The notes beneath the pieces are model-generated. The model was not told the origin of the DNA, did not search any database, and saw only the letters and a list, made by a program, of their open reading frames with translations. From contig CBDCVA010000001.1 of NCBI GenBank assembly GCA_965222935.1, positions 62,001 to 126,000 on the forward strand: 64,000 nt of DNA, read 5' to 3'. This document shows, piece after piece, positions 24,705 to 32,659 of this stretch (positions are counted from its first letter, which is position 1; every line of letters starts with the position of its first letter). The position numbers were made by a program, and so were the translations under genes. The stretch is from CBDCVA01 sp965222935 [NCBI: Candidatus Latescibacterota bacterium]. GTDB taxonomy: Bacteria > Latescibacterota > CBDCVA01.

Positions 24705-26575
24705 CAGCCGTGCTCCATGTTTGCTGGCTCGGCATACCAACGCGCTTGCAGGCTGTACATCTGGGCGTACACGCCGTCAAGGTGCAACAGCGCCTCGTGG
24801 TCGCCATCCTCGACAATGCGGCCGTTCGCCAGCACGACAATCCGATCCGCGAGCCGTGCCGCTCCCAGCCGGTGAGAGACAAGGATCGCGCACCGTCCGG
24901 CTGCAACCTGGGTAAACTGACGGTAAAACTCGACCTCAGCCCGTGGGTCCAAGGCAGCGGTGGGCTCATCGAGGGCAACGATCTGGGCGTCGCGCAGGTA
25001 GGCCCGCGCGAGCGCCAGCCGCTGCCACTGACCGGAAGATAGCTCCATCCCGTCCGGCCACTCCTTGCCGAGGTGAGTCGCGTAGCCAGACGGCAGTTCA
25101 GCGATAAACCCATCTGCACCGCTCTGTGCTGCGGCGGCGGCAATGCGAGGATGGATGGCCCCAGCAGCAGGGACAACTTCTGCCAGCAAGGTTGAATCGC
25201 CGTAGGCAATATTCTCGCGCACCGTCGTGGGGTAGCGAACAAAGTCCTGGAAGACTGCCGTCGCCTCGCGCCGCCACGTGTCGGGGTGGATTCTAACCAG
25301 ATCCACGCCATCCACAGCGATAGTCCCATGGGTAGGCTGGTAGAGTCCTAAGAGCAAGCGCACCAGCGTGGTCTTGCCCGCGCCATTCTCTCCCACGAGC
25401 GCAATTCGCTCACCGGGTCGGATCGACAAATCGATGTCAGAGAGGGCCAGTCGGTCGGCGCCCGGGTACATGAAGCTAACACCGTGGAACTGAATGGCCT
25501 CACGCAGCGGTCGTTGGAGTGTTTGGCCGGCAGCCTGCGGCGCAGGGGCCTCTGCTTCCAATGCAAGGAAGTCTCGCAGATACTCCGCGTACTGCAGGTC
25601 CGGATACACATTCTCCAGAGCAGCGGAGATATTGTCGGCGAGGGTGCGGAACCGGCTCAATCCATACAGAAGCGCTACCAAGCTGCCAAGAGTAATGTTG
25701 CCTCCTAGGGCGAGCAGCAAGACAAACACTATGACCAGCGCTACGCCCTCTTGGGCGGCTACGCTAGCTAAACCCGGCAGAGCCATCCTGCGCTGGGCGG
25801 CCATAATCTCTCCCAGGAAGCGTTGGAAGACACGGCGGCGGCGCTGGAGGAAGTAGCCAGCAAGACCGGACAACCGTATTTCAGGGGCGGCATCGCGACG
25901 GGAGAGGAGGCGCGACCAGTAGCGCATCTCGCGCCTGCGGGGCGAGTTCTCGTAGCTGACTTCAACGAAGGTGCGTGCGATATAGGACTGCACGATGGAC
26001 CGCAAGCCCATCACGGCCACCAGCGCCACGCCAATGAGCCAGTGGGCACGGAAATAGAGCGCCATCAACCCGGCAGCGCCGATAAGCGAACTGACCAGCC
26101 AGGAGAGATTCTCCAGGAGATCGCGAAGACCACTCCCCTTCCCGGCAACCTCCAGCTTGGTGTAGTACTCTTCCCGTTCGAAGGTACTTAGGGGGAGTGA
26201 AATGGCCTTCTCGCACACCATGTGTTGCACGGCAGCGCCGAGACGCAAGCCCGTCTGCTGAAAGAGGTAGTCACCGATAGCGCTATCGAGACTGCGGATG
26301 GCGAAGGCCACAAGCAGCATTAGCAACCAGGGGACAATGGAGGACCATATGTTGGTCGGGTCGGCACTTGATCGCGGTAAGGCGTCGATCAGTCCGCTGA
26401 TAGCCCACACAACGAGAGGCGTGGCTGCACCGGAGGCGAGACTCTGTGCCGCGAGCAGAGACCCGGGTACGGGGACCTCCTTGAAGACCAGGCTGATGAC
26501 AAAGCCTACCCTAGCCGTTGTTGCCCGCAGGTGAGCAACGGGCTCCCGTAGCCAAGCCGGATGAGTCGAGATCAT
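24704..26575 (-). CDS. ABC exporter half-transporter (permease plus ATPase), subunit 1
   Basis: A 623-residue homologue of the preceding protein in the same architecture: membrane domain (about residues 20-330) and NBD with GENGAGKTT, LSSGQWQRLALARAYLR, IVALDEPTAALDPRAE and VSHRLGAARLADR. Both ATP sites look complete, so a heterodimer with two active sites is expected. It is the first gene of the two. Upstream 26576-26743 is A/T-rich for this genome and holds no supported gene; an AGTTACAG/TATCAATAAAG stretch could include its promoter but no clear -35/-10 was assigned. Confidence 0.87.
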   Translation of the reverse strand: MISTHPAWLREPVAHLRATTARVGFVISLVFKEVPVPGSLLAAQSLASGAATPLVVWAISGLIDALPRSSADPTNIWSSIVPWLLMLLVAFAIRSLDSAIGDYLFQQTGLRLGAAVQHMVCEKAISLPLSTFEREEYYTKLEVAGKGSGLRDLLENLSWLVSSLIGAAGLMALYFRAHWLIGVALVAVMGLRSIVQSYIARTFVEVSYENSPRRREMRYWSRLLSRRDAAPEIRLSGLAGYFLQRRRRVFQRFLGEIMAAQRRMALPGLASVAAQEGVALVIVFVLLLALGGNITLGSLVALLYGLSRFRTLADNISAALENVYPDLQYAEYLRDFLALEAEAPAPQAAGQTLQRPLREAIQFHGVSFMYPGADRLALSDIDLSIRPGERIALVGENGAGKTTLVRLLLGLYQPTHGTIAVDGVDLVRIHPDTWRREATAVFQDFVRYPTTVRENIAYGDSTLLAEVVPAAGAIHPRIAAAAAQSGADGFIAELPSGYATHLGKEWPDGMELSSGQWQRLALARAYLRDAQIVALDEPTAALDPRAEVEFYRQFTQVAAGRCAILVSHRLGAARLADRIVVLANGRIVEDGDHEALLHLDGVYAQMYSLQARWYAEPANMEHG

Positions 26576-26743
26576 AACAGTTCCAGTGTGTGTTCTGTGA
26601 TGGTATTCACCTGACAGTTATCCATTGAATAAGCGGTGGTCAAACCGCCCCTGCTTGGGTATTTAAGAAGGGACTCTTGCCCCCAGCCTTATCAATAAAG
26701 TCATACAGTTACAGAGTTTCGAAACCTCACCGTGAGCCTGGCT

Positions 26744-27364
26744 TCAGCGGGCTTCGAGCGGCGCGCCGAAGAAGGCCAGCTCGCACCGCATCGCGTAGCG
26801 ATAGACATCGCGCACCGGGGGCGTGTCCTCGGACAGGCGATCCAGCAATCTCTCCAGCCGTGCGGCGAGCGCAGCGAAGTCGGCGCTGCTGTACGTGGCG
26901 ATCCAGTCGGCGTAGGCGTGGTCGGGGACGCCGTCGCGGGCCAGTTCGGCGCCCAGGAAGGCGTACAGCCGCATGCAGGGCGTCATCGCCGCGACCGTCT
27001 CGCTGAGGCCCCCGCCCCAGGCGGCAGCGAGCAGGAAATCCGTATAGGCGCTGGTGCTCCGCCAGGGCTTCGCCCCGGCGAGGTCGATCCCCAGCGTCCT
27101 CGCGTAGGCCGCGTGCAGCTTCAATTCTTCGAGAACGCCGCCTAACAGTTCGTGGAAATCGGCGATGGTCTCGGTGGCCTCGCTCCGCGCAGCGGCGAGG
27201 GCATAGGCGCGGGCGAAGGCGCGCAGGAAGAAGGCGTCCTGGGCGACGTAGCGCTTGAACGCCCCCTCGTCGAGCGTCCCGTCGGCGATGCCCCGCACGA
27301 AGGGATGGTCAAGGCATGCGCGGGCCAGGTCCTCGTTCGCTCTCCAGAGCTCGGCGCTGAGCAT
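26744..27364 (-). CDS. tenA: TenA family protein, Cys type (thiaminase II-like)
   Basis: Hydrolyses thiamine breakdown products to release the pyrimidine HMP, or acts on amino-pyrimidine. The all-helical fold is recognisable (LDHPFVRGIADGTL, FKRYVAQDAFFLRAF, YTDFLLAAAWGG). The catalytic Cys is present in MTPCMRLYAFLG, and the C-terminal region has YRYAMRCELAFF. At 206 residues it is slightly short, as usual for this group. It begins immediately after the stop of the next TenA homologue upstream (TAGATG), so they are coupled. Confidence 0.85.
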   Translation of the reverse strand: MLSAELWRANEDLARACLDHPFVRGIADGTLDEGAFKRYVAQDAFFLRAFARAYALAAARSEATETIADFHELLGGVLEELKLHAAYARTLGIDLAGAKPWRSTSAYTDFLLAAAWGGGLSETVAAMTPCMRLYAFLGAELARDGVPDHAYADWIATYSSADFAALAARLERLLDRLSEDTPPVRDVYRYAMRCELAFFGAPLEAR

Positions 27365-27970
27365 CTAGCCCTCCCATGTCATCCGCCAGAAGGCCGCCTC
27401 GTGCCGGAGGGCCTCGTTGAAGGCCTCCTGGGCCCTGGGGTGCGGATTCGCCTCCTGGGCTCGGCGCAGGGCATCCACATAAGCTGCGAACTCGGGACTC
27501 GACCAGCGCCCGATGAACTCGGCGTAGGGCCCGGCGGCTTCGAGCGCGCTCCATGCCGCCAGATAGCTCACCTCGACCCCGTAGAGGATCGCCAGCAGCA
27601 CCGGGTGGGGCTCGGTGTAGGCGGCCCGGAGCAGGAAATCCGTGTAGTGGCGGCAGACCGGGTGCAGGGGGGCGTCCAGCGCCAGGTTGCGCTCCCTGGC
27701 GTTCGCCTCGAACCAGTCCAACTCGGCGTCTATGGCGCCTAGGCCTGCGATGAGCGGCTTGTGGTGGAGTCTGGGGGTCTTGGCTGCGGCCACGGCTTGA
27801 AACGACAGCAGGCGCAAGGCGAAGTGGTAGTCCTGGACGAGCCAGCGGGCAAAAGCCTCCTCGGGCAGTGTCCCCGCCTGAGCGGCATCGAGGAAGGCGG
27901 CATGGGTCGCTCCCTCCCATAGCGTTCCGGCGCGCCCGATGAGCGGGCTATCGGTCGGGGTTGACATCAT
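27365..27970 (-). CDS. TenA family protein, Glu type
   Basis: A 201-residue TenA homologue in which the catalytic Cys position is replaced (ILYGVEVSYLAAW), the arrangement of the TenA_E group that relies on Glu. Common features are LVQDYHFALRLLSFQ near residue 45 and YTDFLLRAAYTE. I start it at ATG 27970, with AAAGGA 12 bases upstream; the open frame continues to 28021 but that segment overlaps the small membrane protein. Together with the Cys-type gene it suggests salvage of two different thiamine degradation products. Confidence 0.8.
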   Translation of the reverse strand: MMSTPTDSPLIGRAGTLWEGATHAAFLDAAQAGTLPEEAFARWLVQDYHFALRLLSFQAVAAAKTPRLHHKPLIAGLGAIDAELDWFEANARERNLALDAPLHPVCRHYTDFLLRAAYTEPHPVLLAILYGVEVSYLAAWSALEAAGPYAEFIGRWSSPEFAAYVDALRRAQEANPHPRAQEAFNEALRHEAAFWRMTWEG

Positions 27971-28017
27971 GCAGCCATCCTTTCCGCCGTGCGTGCTGGC
28001 CGCTCGATCGGGGCCCC

Positions 28018-28161
28018 TCACGCCAGGTGAGATTCGTGGTCTTGATCGTCGGTGTCGTCGCGTCCGGCGATGGAATCGCGCCTCAGGCGCCCTGCGGCCA
28101 CCACCGCCCCGACGATGGCCAGGCCCAACAGAATGATCGCCAGCCAGGTCTCATGCGTCAT
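28018..28161 (-). CDS. Small single-helix membrane protein (intact copy)
   Basis: A 47-residue protein. It starts MTHETWLAIILLGLAIVG, one hydrophobic helix with a short N-terminal part, then a charged tail ending DDQDHESHLA. It lies 47 bases upstream of tenA in the same direction. A second copy (28252-28404) has the same first 18 residues but a different tail. Function unknown; the conserved helix repeated in two copies supports real coding. Confidence 0.55.
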   Translation of the reverse strand: MTHETWLAIILLGLAIVGAVVAAGRLRRDSIAGRDDTDDQDHESHLA

Positions 28162-28203
28162 GCGGTCAATCTCCCCCGTAGGGGGGCTCCTCGCCGCGAT
28201 CGC
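28098..28203. repeat. Direct repeat, copy 1 (partner 28340-28445)
   Basis: About 106 bases nearly identical to 28340-28445. It covers the start of the small membrane protein and the last codons of the upstream 60-residue gene. Between the two copies lies about 136 bases, including one dispersed palindromic repeat. Confidence 0.8.
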
Positions 28204-28251
28204 GGCATCAAGGACTCCATCCCGTGTAGTCTACCACACCCCTCGCAACCC

Positions 28252-28404
28252 CTAGCGCCCGTCGAGGTCGATCCCACGTGCGGGCCCTTCTTTTGTCTCC
28301 CCTCCCTGCAATGCGGGGAGGGGTCGGGGGTGGGGTTTCCCACCACCGCCCCCGACGATGGCCAGGCCCAACAGGAGGATCGCCAGCCAGGTCTCATGCG
28401 TCAT
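28252..28404 (-). pseudogene. Truncated copy of the small membrane protein
   Basis: The same helix as 28018-28161 (MTHETWLAILLLGLAIVG) but at residue 19 it runs into a dispersed palindromic repeat, giving an artificial tail with KPHPRPLPALQGG and ending after 50 residues. The original tail is lost. Confidence 0.6.
28297..28340 (+). repeat. Dispersed palindromic repeat, short form
   Basis: Core CTCCCCTCCCTGC, then GCGGGGAGGGG and a GGGGGTGGGGTTTCC tail. It truncates the second copy of the small membrane protein and is preceded by CACGTGCGGGCCCTTCTTTT, a sequence also found beside other copies. Confidence 0.85.
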
Positions 28405-28445
28405 GCGGTCAATCTTCCCCGTAAAGCGGCTCCTCGCCGCGATCG
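28340..28445. repeat. Direct repeat, copy 2 (partner 28098-28203)
   Basis: See the partner copy. Here the last codons of the 60-residue gene are intact, while the membrane-protein tail is lost. Confidence 0.8.
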
Positions 28446-28591
28446 ATGCGGTCGAGGTCCGCGATGAATGTCTTCTTCTCCGCCTCGTCCTCGAACTTGA
28501 TGGAGGGGAGCGCACGCGCGCGCCAGTGCGGACGACCCGTTTCGGGCATCCCCTCGTAGAGATCTACAGCCGCCATAAGGTCGTCTCTCAC
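28409..28591 (-). CDS. Small acidic hypothetical protein
   Basis: A 60-residue soluble protein, charged throughout (IKFEDEAEKKTFIADLDRID, ending EEPLYGED). No family recognised. A degenerate copy of its C-terminus survives in the duplicated segment near 28165-28215, which is why I believe this frame was coding with the small membrane protein immediately downstream. Confidence 0.5.
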   Translation of the reverse strand: MRDDLMAAVDLYEGMPETGRPHWRARALPSIKFEDEAEKKTFIADLDRIDRGEEPLYGED

Positions 28592-28606
28592 GGCTCGATC
28601 CTCCCC

Positions 28607-29221
28607 TTACGCTCTAGGCCGGGGCATCACGATGACGCCCTCAGCCGAATCGCCGTAGGCCTCGGCTCGGCCCTCTAAGAAGGCTGCTCCTACCAGCGCG
28701 GCCGTGACCGCGTCCAGTTCATGGTCGCTCCTGGGTTCATCCAGGCCCCGGACGCCCAGGCCCATGAGCCCGCAGCGCAGCTTCTCCACGCCCTGCTTCT
28801 TGCGGGGGATACCCCACACATCCTGTGCTCCCCCAGGGTAGGCCTCCTCGATCCGGAGGCCCCGCGCCTTCAACCGCGCCGCCAGCCCCATGCCCCGCTC
28901 CGTCAGGAGCCGCATCGGGCCGAGCGTGACCGGGAAGAAACGAATCCCCCGTCGGAGCAGTTCACGGTCGCAGGTCCTGAGGTGTTCGCCGTTTCTGTCG
29001 GCCAGCGAATGCCGTCCCGGTGGAAGGCTCAGCGGTGCATCGACTGTGATGAGCGCGGGCCGGGCTGCCGTGACCCGATCCACGATCTCGTCATCAGTAT
29101 AGACCAGGGCCGTCTCCGCCCAAAGGTTTCTCAGGAGGCACAGGCCGGTGGGCCGGGTCTCGACCCCTGCGAGGTCCAGCCCGACGACCACTTCACCATT
29201 TCGCGATATCAAGCGCTCCAT
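28607..29221 (-). CDS. DUF429 domain protein (predicted nuclease)
   Basis: A 204-residue protein of the DUF429 family, which shares the RNase H-like fold. Seen: VVGLDLAGVETRPTGLCLL near residue 12, ALITVDAPLSLP, RTCDRELLRRGIRFFP, RIEEAYPGGAQDVWG and a late acidic SDHELDAVTAALVGA. These acidic residues are the expected metal ligands. Function within the family is not established. It ends 15 bases before the small acidic protein gene, in the same direction. Confidence 0.82.
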   Translation of the reverse strand: MERLISRNGEVVVGLDLAGVETRPTGLCLLRNLWAETALVYTDDEIVDRVTAARPALITVDAPLSLPPGRHSLADRNGEHLRTCDRELLRRGIRFFPVTLGPMRLLTERGMGLAARLKARGLRIEEAYPGGAQDVWGIPRKKQGVEKLRCGLMGLGVRGLDEPRSDHELDAVTAALVGAAFLEGRAEAYGDSAEGVIVMPRPRA

Positions 29222-29235
29222 CCCGCCCTTCTATC

Positions 29236-29298
29236 CTCTCCCCTCCCTGCATGTGCCAGCGGAGCTTCCGCCGGGGAGGGGCCGGGGGTGGGGTCTCC
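29236..29298 (+). repeat. Dispersed palindromic repeat, long form
   Basis: CTCCCCTCCCTGC, inner GCCAGCGGAGCTTCCGCCGG, GGGGAGGGG and GGGGGTGGGGTC. Between DUF429 and the VOC gene. Confidence 0.85.
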
Positions 29299-29307
29299 GC
29301 GGTAGGG

Positions 29308-29727
29308 TCACAGATTGCGCCACTTCACCAGTTCGAGCAGGATACCATCGGGATCGCGGAAGAAGCAGAGCTTGAGGCCCTGGCCAATCTCGGGGAAGGT
29401 GACGTCCCTGAGCGGCGTTTCGAACGCGACGCCCTGCGCTTCGAGATGGGCGCAGACCTCCTCGATATTGTCCACAGCAAGTCCAATGTGTCGGAAGAAG
29501 CCGGGGCTGCCCCCCCCGATGGACCCATCGTCCGTATGACGGGTGAGCTCGACGCCGGGGAGCCACACGACGCGGGGCTTCTTGGGGTCGTCGGGCATGG
29601 GGAGCTGGCGGAGGATGGGCAGGCCCAGAACCTCGTGATAGAAGCGGACCGAGCGTTCCAGGTCCTTGCAGTAGACGGACGCGTGGTTGATGCCTGCGTT
29701 GACCTTGGGATGGATGGACGCGGCCAC
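29308..29727 (-). CDS. VOC family protein (glyoxalase/bleomycin-resistance fold)
   Basis: A 139-residue two-module metal-dependent VOC protein. Module 1 has GINHASVYCKDLERSVRFYHEVLG, module 2 has GFFRHIGLAVDNIEEVCAHLE and GLKLCFFRDPDGILLELVKW; candidate metal ligands are His near residue 14, His near residue 88 and Glu near residue 134. Likely acts as a lyase, epimerase or dioxygenase. I start at GTG 29727, preceded by AAGGAG at good spacing; the frame upstream (to 29796) is derived from the repeat region and is probably not translated. Confidence 0.82.
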   Translation of the reverse strand: MAASIHPKVNAGINHASVYCKDLERSVRFYHEVLGLPILRQLPMPDDPKKPRVVWLPGVELTRHTDDGSIGGGSPGFFRHIGLAVDNIEEVCAHLEAQGVAFETPLRDVTFPEIGQGLKLCFFRDPDGILLELVKWRNL

Positions 29728-29797
29728 TTCGGGTTCTCCTTCCGGTGAGGGTCCGGGCTGCACTCGGGCCGCACCCCTCGCAGCTCCTTCTTTCATT

Positions 29798-29856
29798 CTC
29801 CCCTCCCTGCTTGTGCCAGCGGAGCTTCCGCCGGGGAGGGGCCGGGGGTGGGGTCC
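29798..29856 (+). repeat. Dispersed palindromic repeat, long form
   Basis: Same core as the 29236 copy with CTTGTGCCAGCGGAGCTTCC inside. It lies just upstream (on the VOC side) of the GTG start. Confidence 0.85.
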
Positions 29857-30058
29857 TCAAGGATACGACGCCGCACCCCGAAGCGTCAACCGCATCGCGC
29901 CGAGAAACCTTGACTTTCTGGCATAGCCGGCGGTACGATGGCCTTGCGTTGGACGGGAGATGATGCATACCGACTCCTCTCAACCGGACAGGAGCGTCTC
30001 GATGGATTTTGTTGACCTCGATGTCGCCGAATGCTACCGGCTCGCGGATCCTTCTTCT

Positions 30059-30102
30059 CTCTCCCCTCCCTGCGTTGCGGGGAGGGGTCGGGGGTGGGGT
30101 TC
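30059..30102 (+). repeat. Dispersed palindromic repeat, short form
   Basis: Short-form core with GCGTTGCGGGGAGGGG. It is in the 353-base gap 29797-30149 before phoB; otherwise that gap holds a possible promoter (TTGACT, 18 bases, TACGAT, 29907-29936) and no gene. Confidence 0.85.
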
Positions 30103-30149
30103 GCATTCAAGCCGGACGCCGGGGTAGCTGGAAGAGAGGCGTAGCTGCG

Positions 30150-30842
30150 ATGGCCGAGCCGAAGATCCTGGTTGTGGATGATGAGAAGAGCATCGTCGAA
30201 GCGGTGCGGTATAGCCTCGAAAGGGCCGGGTTTCGCGTCGCGGCGGTCTCCGACGGCGAAGAGGCGCTCGAACGCTGCCGGGCCGAGGCGCCGGACCTCA
30301 TGATCCTGGACCTCATGCTGCCGGGACTCGACGGCCTCGAAGTCTGCCGCATCCTCCGGGGGGATAACGCGACCCGGGGGATCCCCATCATCATGCTGAC
30401 GGTCAAGGGCCAGGAGACCGATAAGATCGTCGGGCTGGAGTTGGGTGCCGACGACTACATGACCAAGCCGTTCAGTCCGCGCGAGTTGGTGGCTAGAGTC
30501 AGGGCCATCCTCCGCAGGACCGAGGGAGAGCCGCCCCGGGAGGTCTTCCAACTCGATGAGTTGCGCGTGGACTGGGGCAAGTACATCGTGTCGGTCGGGG
30601 GTGCGGCGGTAGAACTGACCTCCAAGGAGTTCGATCTGCTGAAGGCGTTGATCGAGGCGAAAGGGCGCGCCCTGACCCGTGATAGGCTCCTGGAAAGGGT
30701 CTGGGGTTACGATCGTTCCCTGGAGATCGAGACCCGCACCGTCGATCTTCACATCAGCCAGCTTCGGCGCAAACTAAGCTCCGCTAGCGCCCGCATCCGA
30801 ACGGTGAAGAACGTCGGGTACCGTTTCGTGATCGACGAGTGA
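30150..30842 (+). CDS. phoB: Phosphate regulon response regulator
   Basis: OmpR/PhoB-class regulator of 230 residues. Receiver domain: ILVVDDEKSI (Asp10, Asp11), the phosphoacceptor Asp54 in MILDLMLPG, and LGADDYMTKPFSPREL. Winged-helix DNA-binding domain: VELTSKEFDLLKALI, VWGYDRSLEIETRTVDLH, ISQLRRKL and VGYRFVIDE. Its stop overlaps the kinase start, and pstSCAB-phoU follow on the same strand, so PhoB assignment is contextual and strong. I start at ATG 30150; the frame runs upstream through the repeat but not as protein. Confidence 0.93.
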   Translation: MAEPKILVVDDEKSIVEAVRYSLERAGFRVAAVSDGEEALERCRAEAPDLMILDLMLPGLDGLEVCRILRGDNATRGIPIIMLTVKGQETDKIVGLELGADDYMTKPFSPRELVARVRAILRRTEGEPPREVFQLDELRVDWGKYIVSVGGAAVELTSKEFDLLKALIEAKGRALTRDRLLERVWGYDRSLEIETRTVDLHISQLRRKLSSASARIRTVKNVGYRFVIDE

Positions 30843-32227
30843 CGGCCCGTTTCGCCATGCCAAGGCCCCTCTTTCAGAAGCTCCTGTGGACCGGTTGCAT
30901 CGTGATCGTCCTCGCGGCGGTCGGCGGCAGATGGCTCGGCGCACACCTATGGATGGATCAGCGCGCCCTTATCTGGGGCCTCGGCATGGGGCTGGTGCTG
31001 GTTCTTGGGCTGGGCCTATGGTTCTCACATCGCATCACGCGACCCATCGCGCGCATCACCCGGATGGCGCGTGCCGTCGCAGAAGGCCGCCTGGACGAGC
31101 GCGCACCCGAAGCATCCATCGCGGAGGTGAATCAACTGGGCCAGGCCCTGAATGCCCTGGCGCAGTCGGTCGAGCACCACCTCACGGCCCTGAGGGCCGA
31201 GCGGAATAGGGCGACGGCCATCCTCGAGAGCATGGCCGAAGGCGTGGTGGCCCTCGACGCTCAGGGGCGCGTCCTGTTGATGAACGCGAGCGCGGGGAGC
31301 TTCGTCGGCACCAACGCTGAGCAGGCCCGGGGCAAGCCCCTGATGGACGTGTTCCGGCATCACGAGTTGGATGAACTCATACGCCAGGTCCGCTCCGACC
31401 AGCGTCCCGCGATCCGGGAGTGGACGGTCTTTCAGCCGACCGAGCGGATCCACCGGGCGCACGTTATCCCCTGCGAGACGTCGCAGCCGACGGGGCCATC
31501 CATCGTCGTGGTGATTCAGGACCTGACGGAGCTACGCGATTATGAGCAGCTCAGGAGGCGGTTCGTCGCCAACGTTTCGCATGAGCTCAAGACCCCTTTG
31601 ACCGCCATCCGGGGTCTGACGGAGGCCCTTCTGGATGGCGCGCTGGAAGATGCAGCCAATAACCGCCGCTTTCTGGGGCTGGTCGATGAGGAAGCCCGGC
31701 GTCTTTCGCGGCTGATCGATGACCTCCTCGAACTGTCCCGGATCGAAACGCATGAGGCGGTGCTCAAGCTTGAGAGCGTGGATCTCAAGGCTCTCGTCCA
31801 GGCGCTCCTGCCCGCTTTCGAGCCCGAGTTGATCTCGCGCCGCCTGACGCTCACGACCCGGATCGATGACCGCGCGCGGCTCAGCGCCGATCCCGACCGC
31901 CTCAGGCAGGTCTTCATCAACCTGATCGACAACGCCATCAAGTACAACCGCGAGGGTGGCAAGGTGACCATCAGCGCGAAACCGGAGGATAGCGTCCTCC
32001 GCGTCACGGTGGCGGACACCGGGATCGGCATCTCGACGGAAGACCTGCCGCGCATCTTTGAGCGGTTCTACCGCGCGGACAAGGCCCGCTCGCGCGAGTC
32101 GGGCGGGACGGGCCTGGGTCTGTCCATCGTCAAGCACATCGTCGAGTCGCACGACGGGCAGGTTCACGTCGAAAGCGAGCCCGGGCGGGGCTCGATCTTC
32201 TCCATCACGCTCCCTCTGGGCGCCTGA
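30839..32227 (+). CDS. phoR: Phosphate regulon sensor histidine kinase
   Basis: A 462-residue membrane kinase. Two N-terminal helices (residues 10-30 and 42-62) with only a very short periplasmic loop, then HAMP (TRPIARITRMARAVAEG), a PAS domain (about 120-230), the dimerisation/H box FVANVSHELKTPLTAIRG with His248, and the ATP-binding N, G1, F, G2 boxes (NLIDNAIKYN, DTGIGI, IFERFYRAD, GGTGLGLSIV). Lack of a sensory domain fits PhoR, which senses through PstSCAB and PhoU. GTG start overlaps the phoB stop. Confidence 0.92.
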   Translation: MTARFAMPRPLFQKLLWTGCIVIVLAAVGGRWLGAHLWMDQRALIWGLGMGLVLVLGLGLWFSHRITRPIARITRMARAVAEGRLDERAPEASIAEVNQLGQALNALAQSVEHHLTALRAERNRATAILESMAEGVVALDAQGRVLLMNASAGSFVGTNAEQARGKPLMDVFRHHELDELIRQVRSDQRPAIREWTVFQPTERIHRAHVIPCETSQPTGPSIVVVIQDLTELRDYEQLRRRFVANVSHELKTPLTAIRGLTEALLDGALEDAANNRRFLGLVDEEARRLSRLIDDLLELSRIETHEAVLKLESVDLKALVQALLPAFEPELISRRLTLTTRIDDRARLSADPDRLRQVFINLIDNAIKYNREGGKVTISAKPEDSVLRVTVADTGIGISTEDLPRIFERFYRADKARSRESGGTGLGLSIVKHIVESHDGQVHVESEPGRGSIFSITLPLGA

Positions 32228-32252
32228 CGCTCCCCGAACGCCTCAGTACAAG

Positions 32253-32292
32253 CTTACGCACCCCTTACTTCCCCTTCATACAGACCTGACAC
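32253..32292 (+). promoter_or_regulatory. Possible Pho-box array, 11-base periodicity
   Basis: Direct repeats begin every 11 bases: CTTACGC (32253), CTTACTT (32264), TTCATAC (32275), CTGACAC (32286). PhoB binds 11-base direct repeats; the consensus here diverges from that of E. coli. It lies 370 bases before pstS. Confidence 0.4.
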
Positions 32293-32562
32293 GGGCCGTG
32301 TAACTTCATCGCGGTCGTTAGCAAGGTGGCAGCCACCGCCTGTGGAAAGGAGGGGGCTAGTGGCGGGAGGCAGTTTGAGGCTGCACGATCCGAGTGCATG
32401 GGGTTCAGCGGGATGAGCCCGCCTGCGTCACGATCCCGGCCCCCAGGCTGAAAGCGTGGCTGCTGGACTCTGAGGACGCAAATCCCGGAATGTCGGGTTT
32501 CGACCGGATCGGCTCGGTCTGCGTGGTCGGGAATGACGCAGTCTGCGTCGTGCGGCTCGAAC

Positions 32563-32580
32563 CTTACACGGATTTTACAA
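32563..32580 (+). promoter_or_regulatory. Possible pstS-proximal Pho-box pair
   Basis: CTTACACG (32563) and TTTACAAG (32574) begin 11 bases apart, 80 bases before the pstS ATG. They share the TTACA core with the array at 32253. The remaining gap (32293-32562) contains several small G/C hairpins but no gene I can support. Confidence 0.4.
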
Positions 32581-32659
32581 GCGTTCCCCTCGGAGATTTC
32601 CGGCGGTTGAGTACATTATGCCGGGAACCTTCAAGCCGCTCATGGGGAGGTATCAGCAC

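Noticed and set aside
32300-32560. Cobalamin or other known riboswitch before pstS
   Set aside because: G/C stems exist, but none of the conserved cores (such as the B12 box) could be found.
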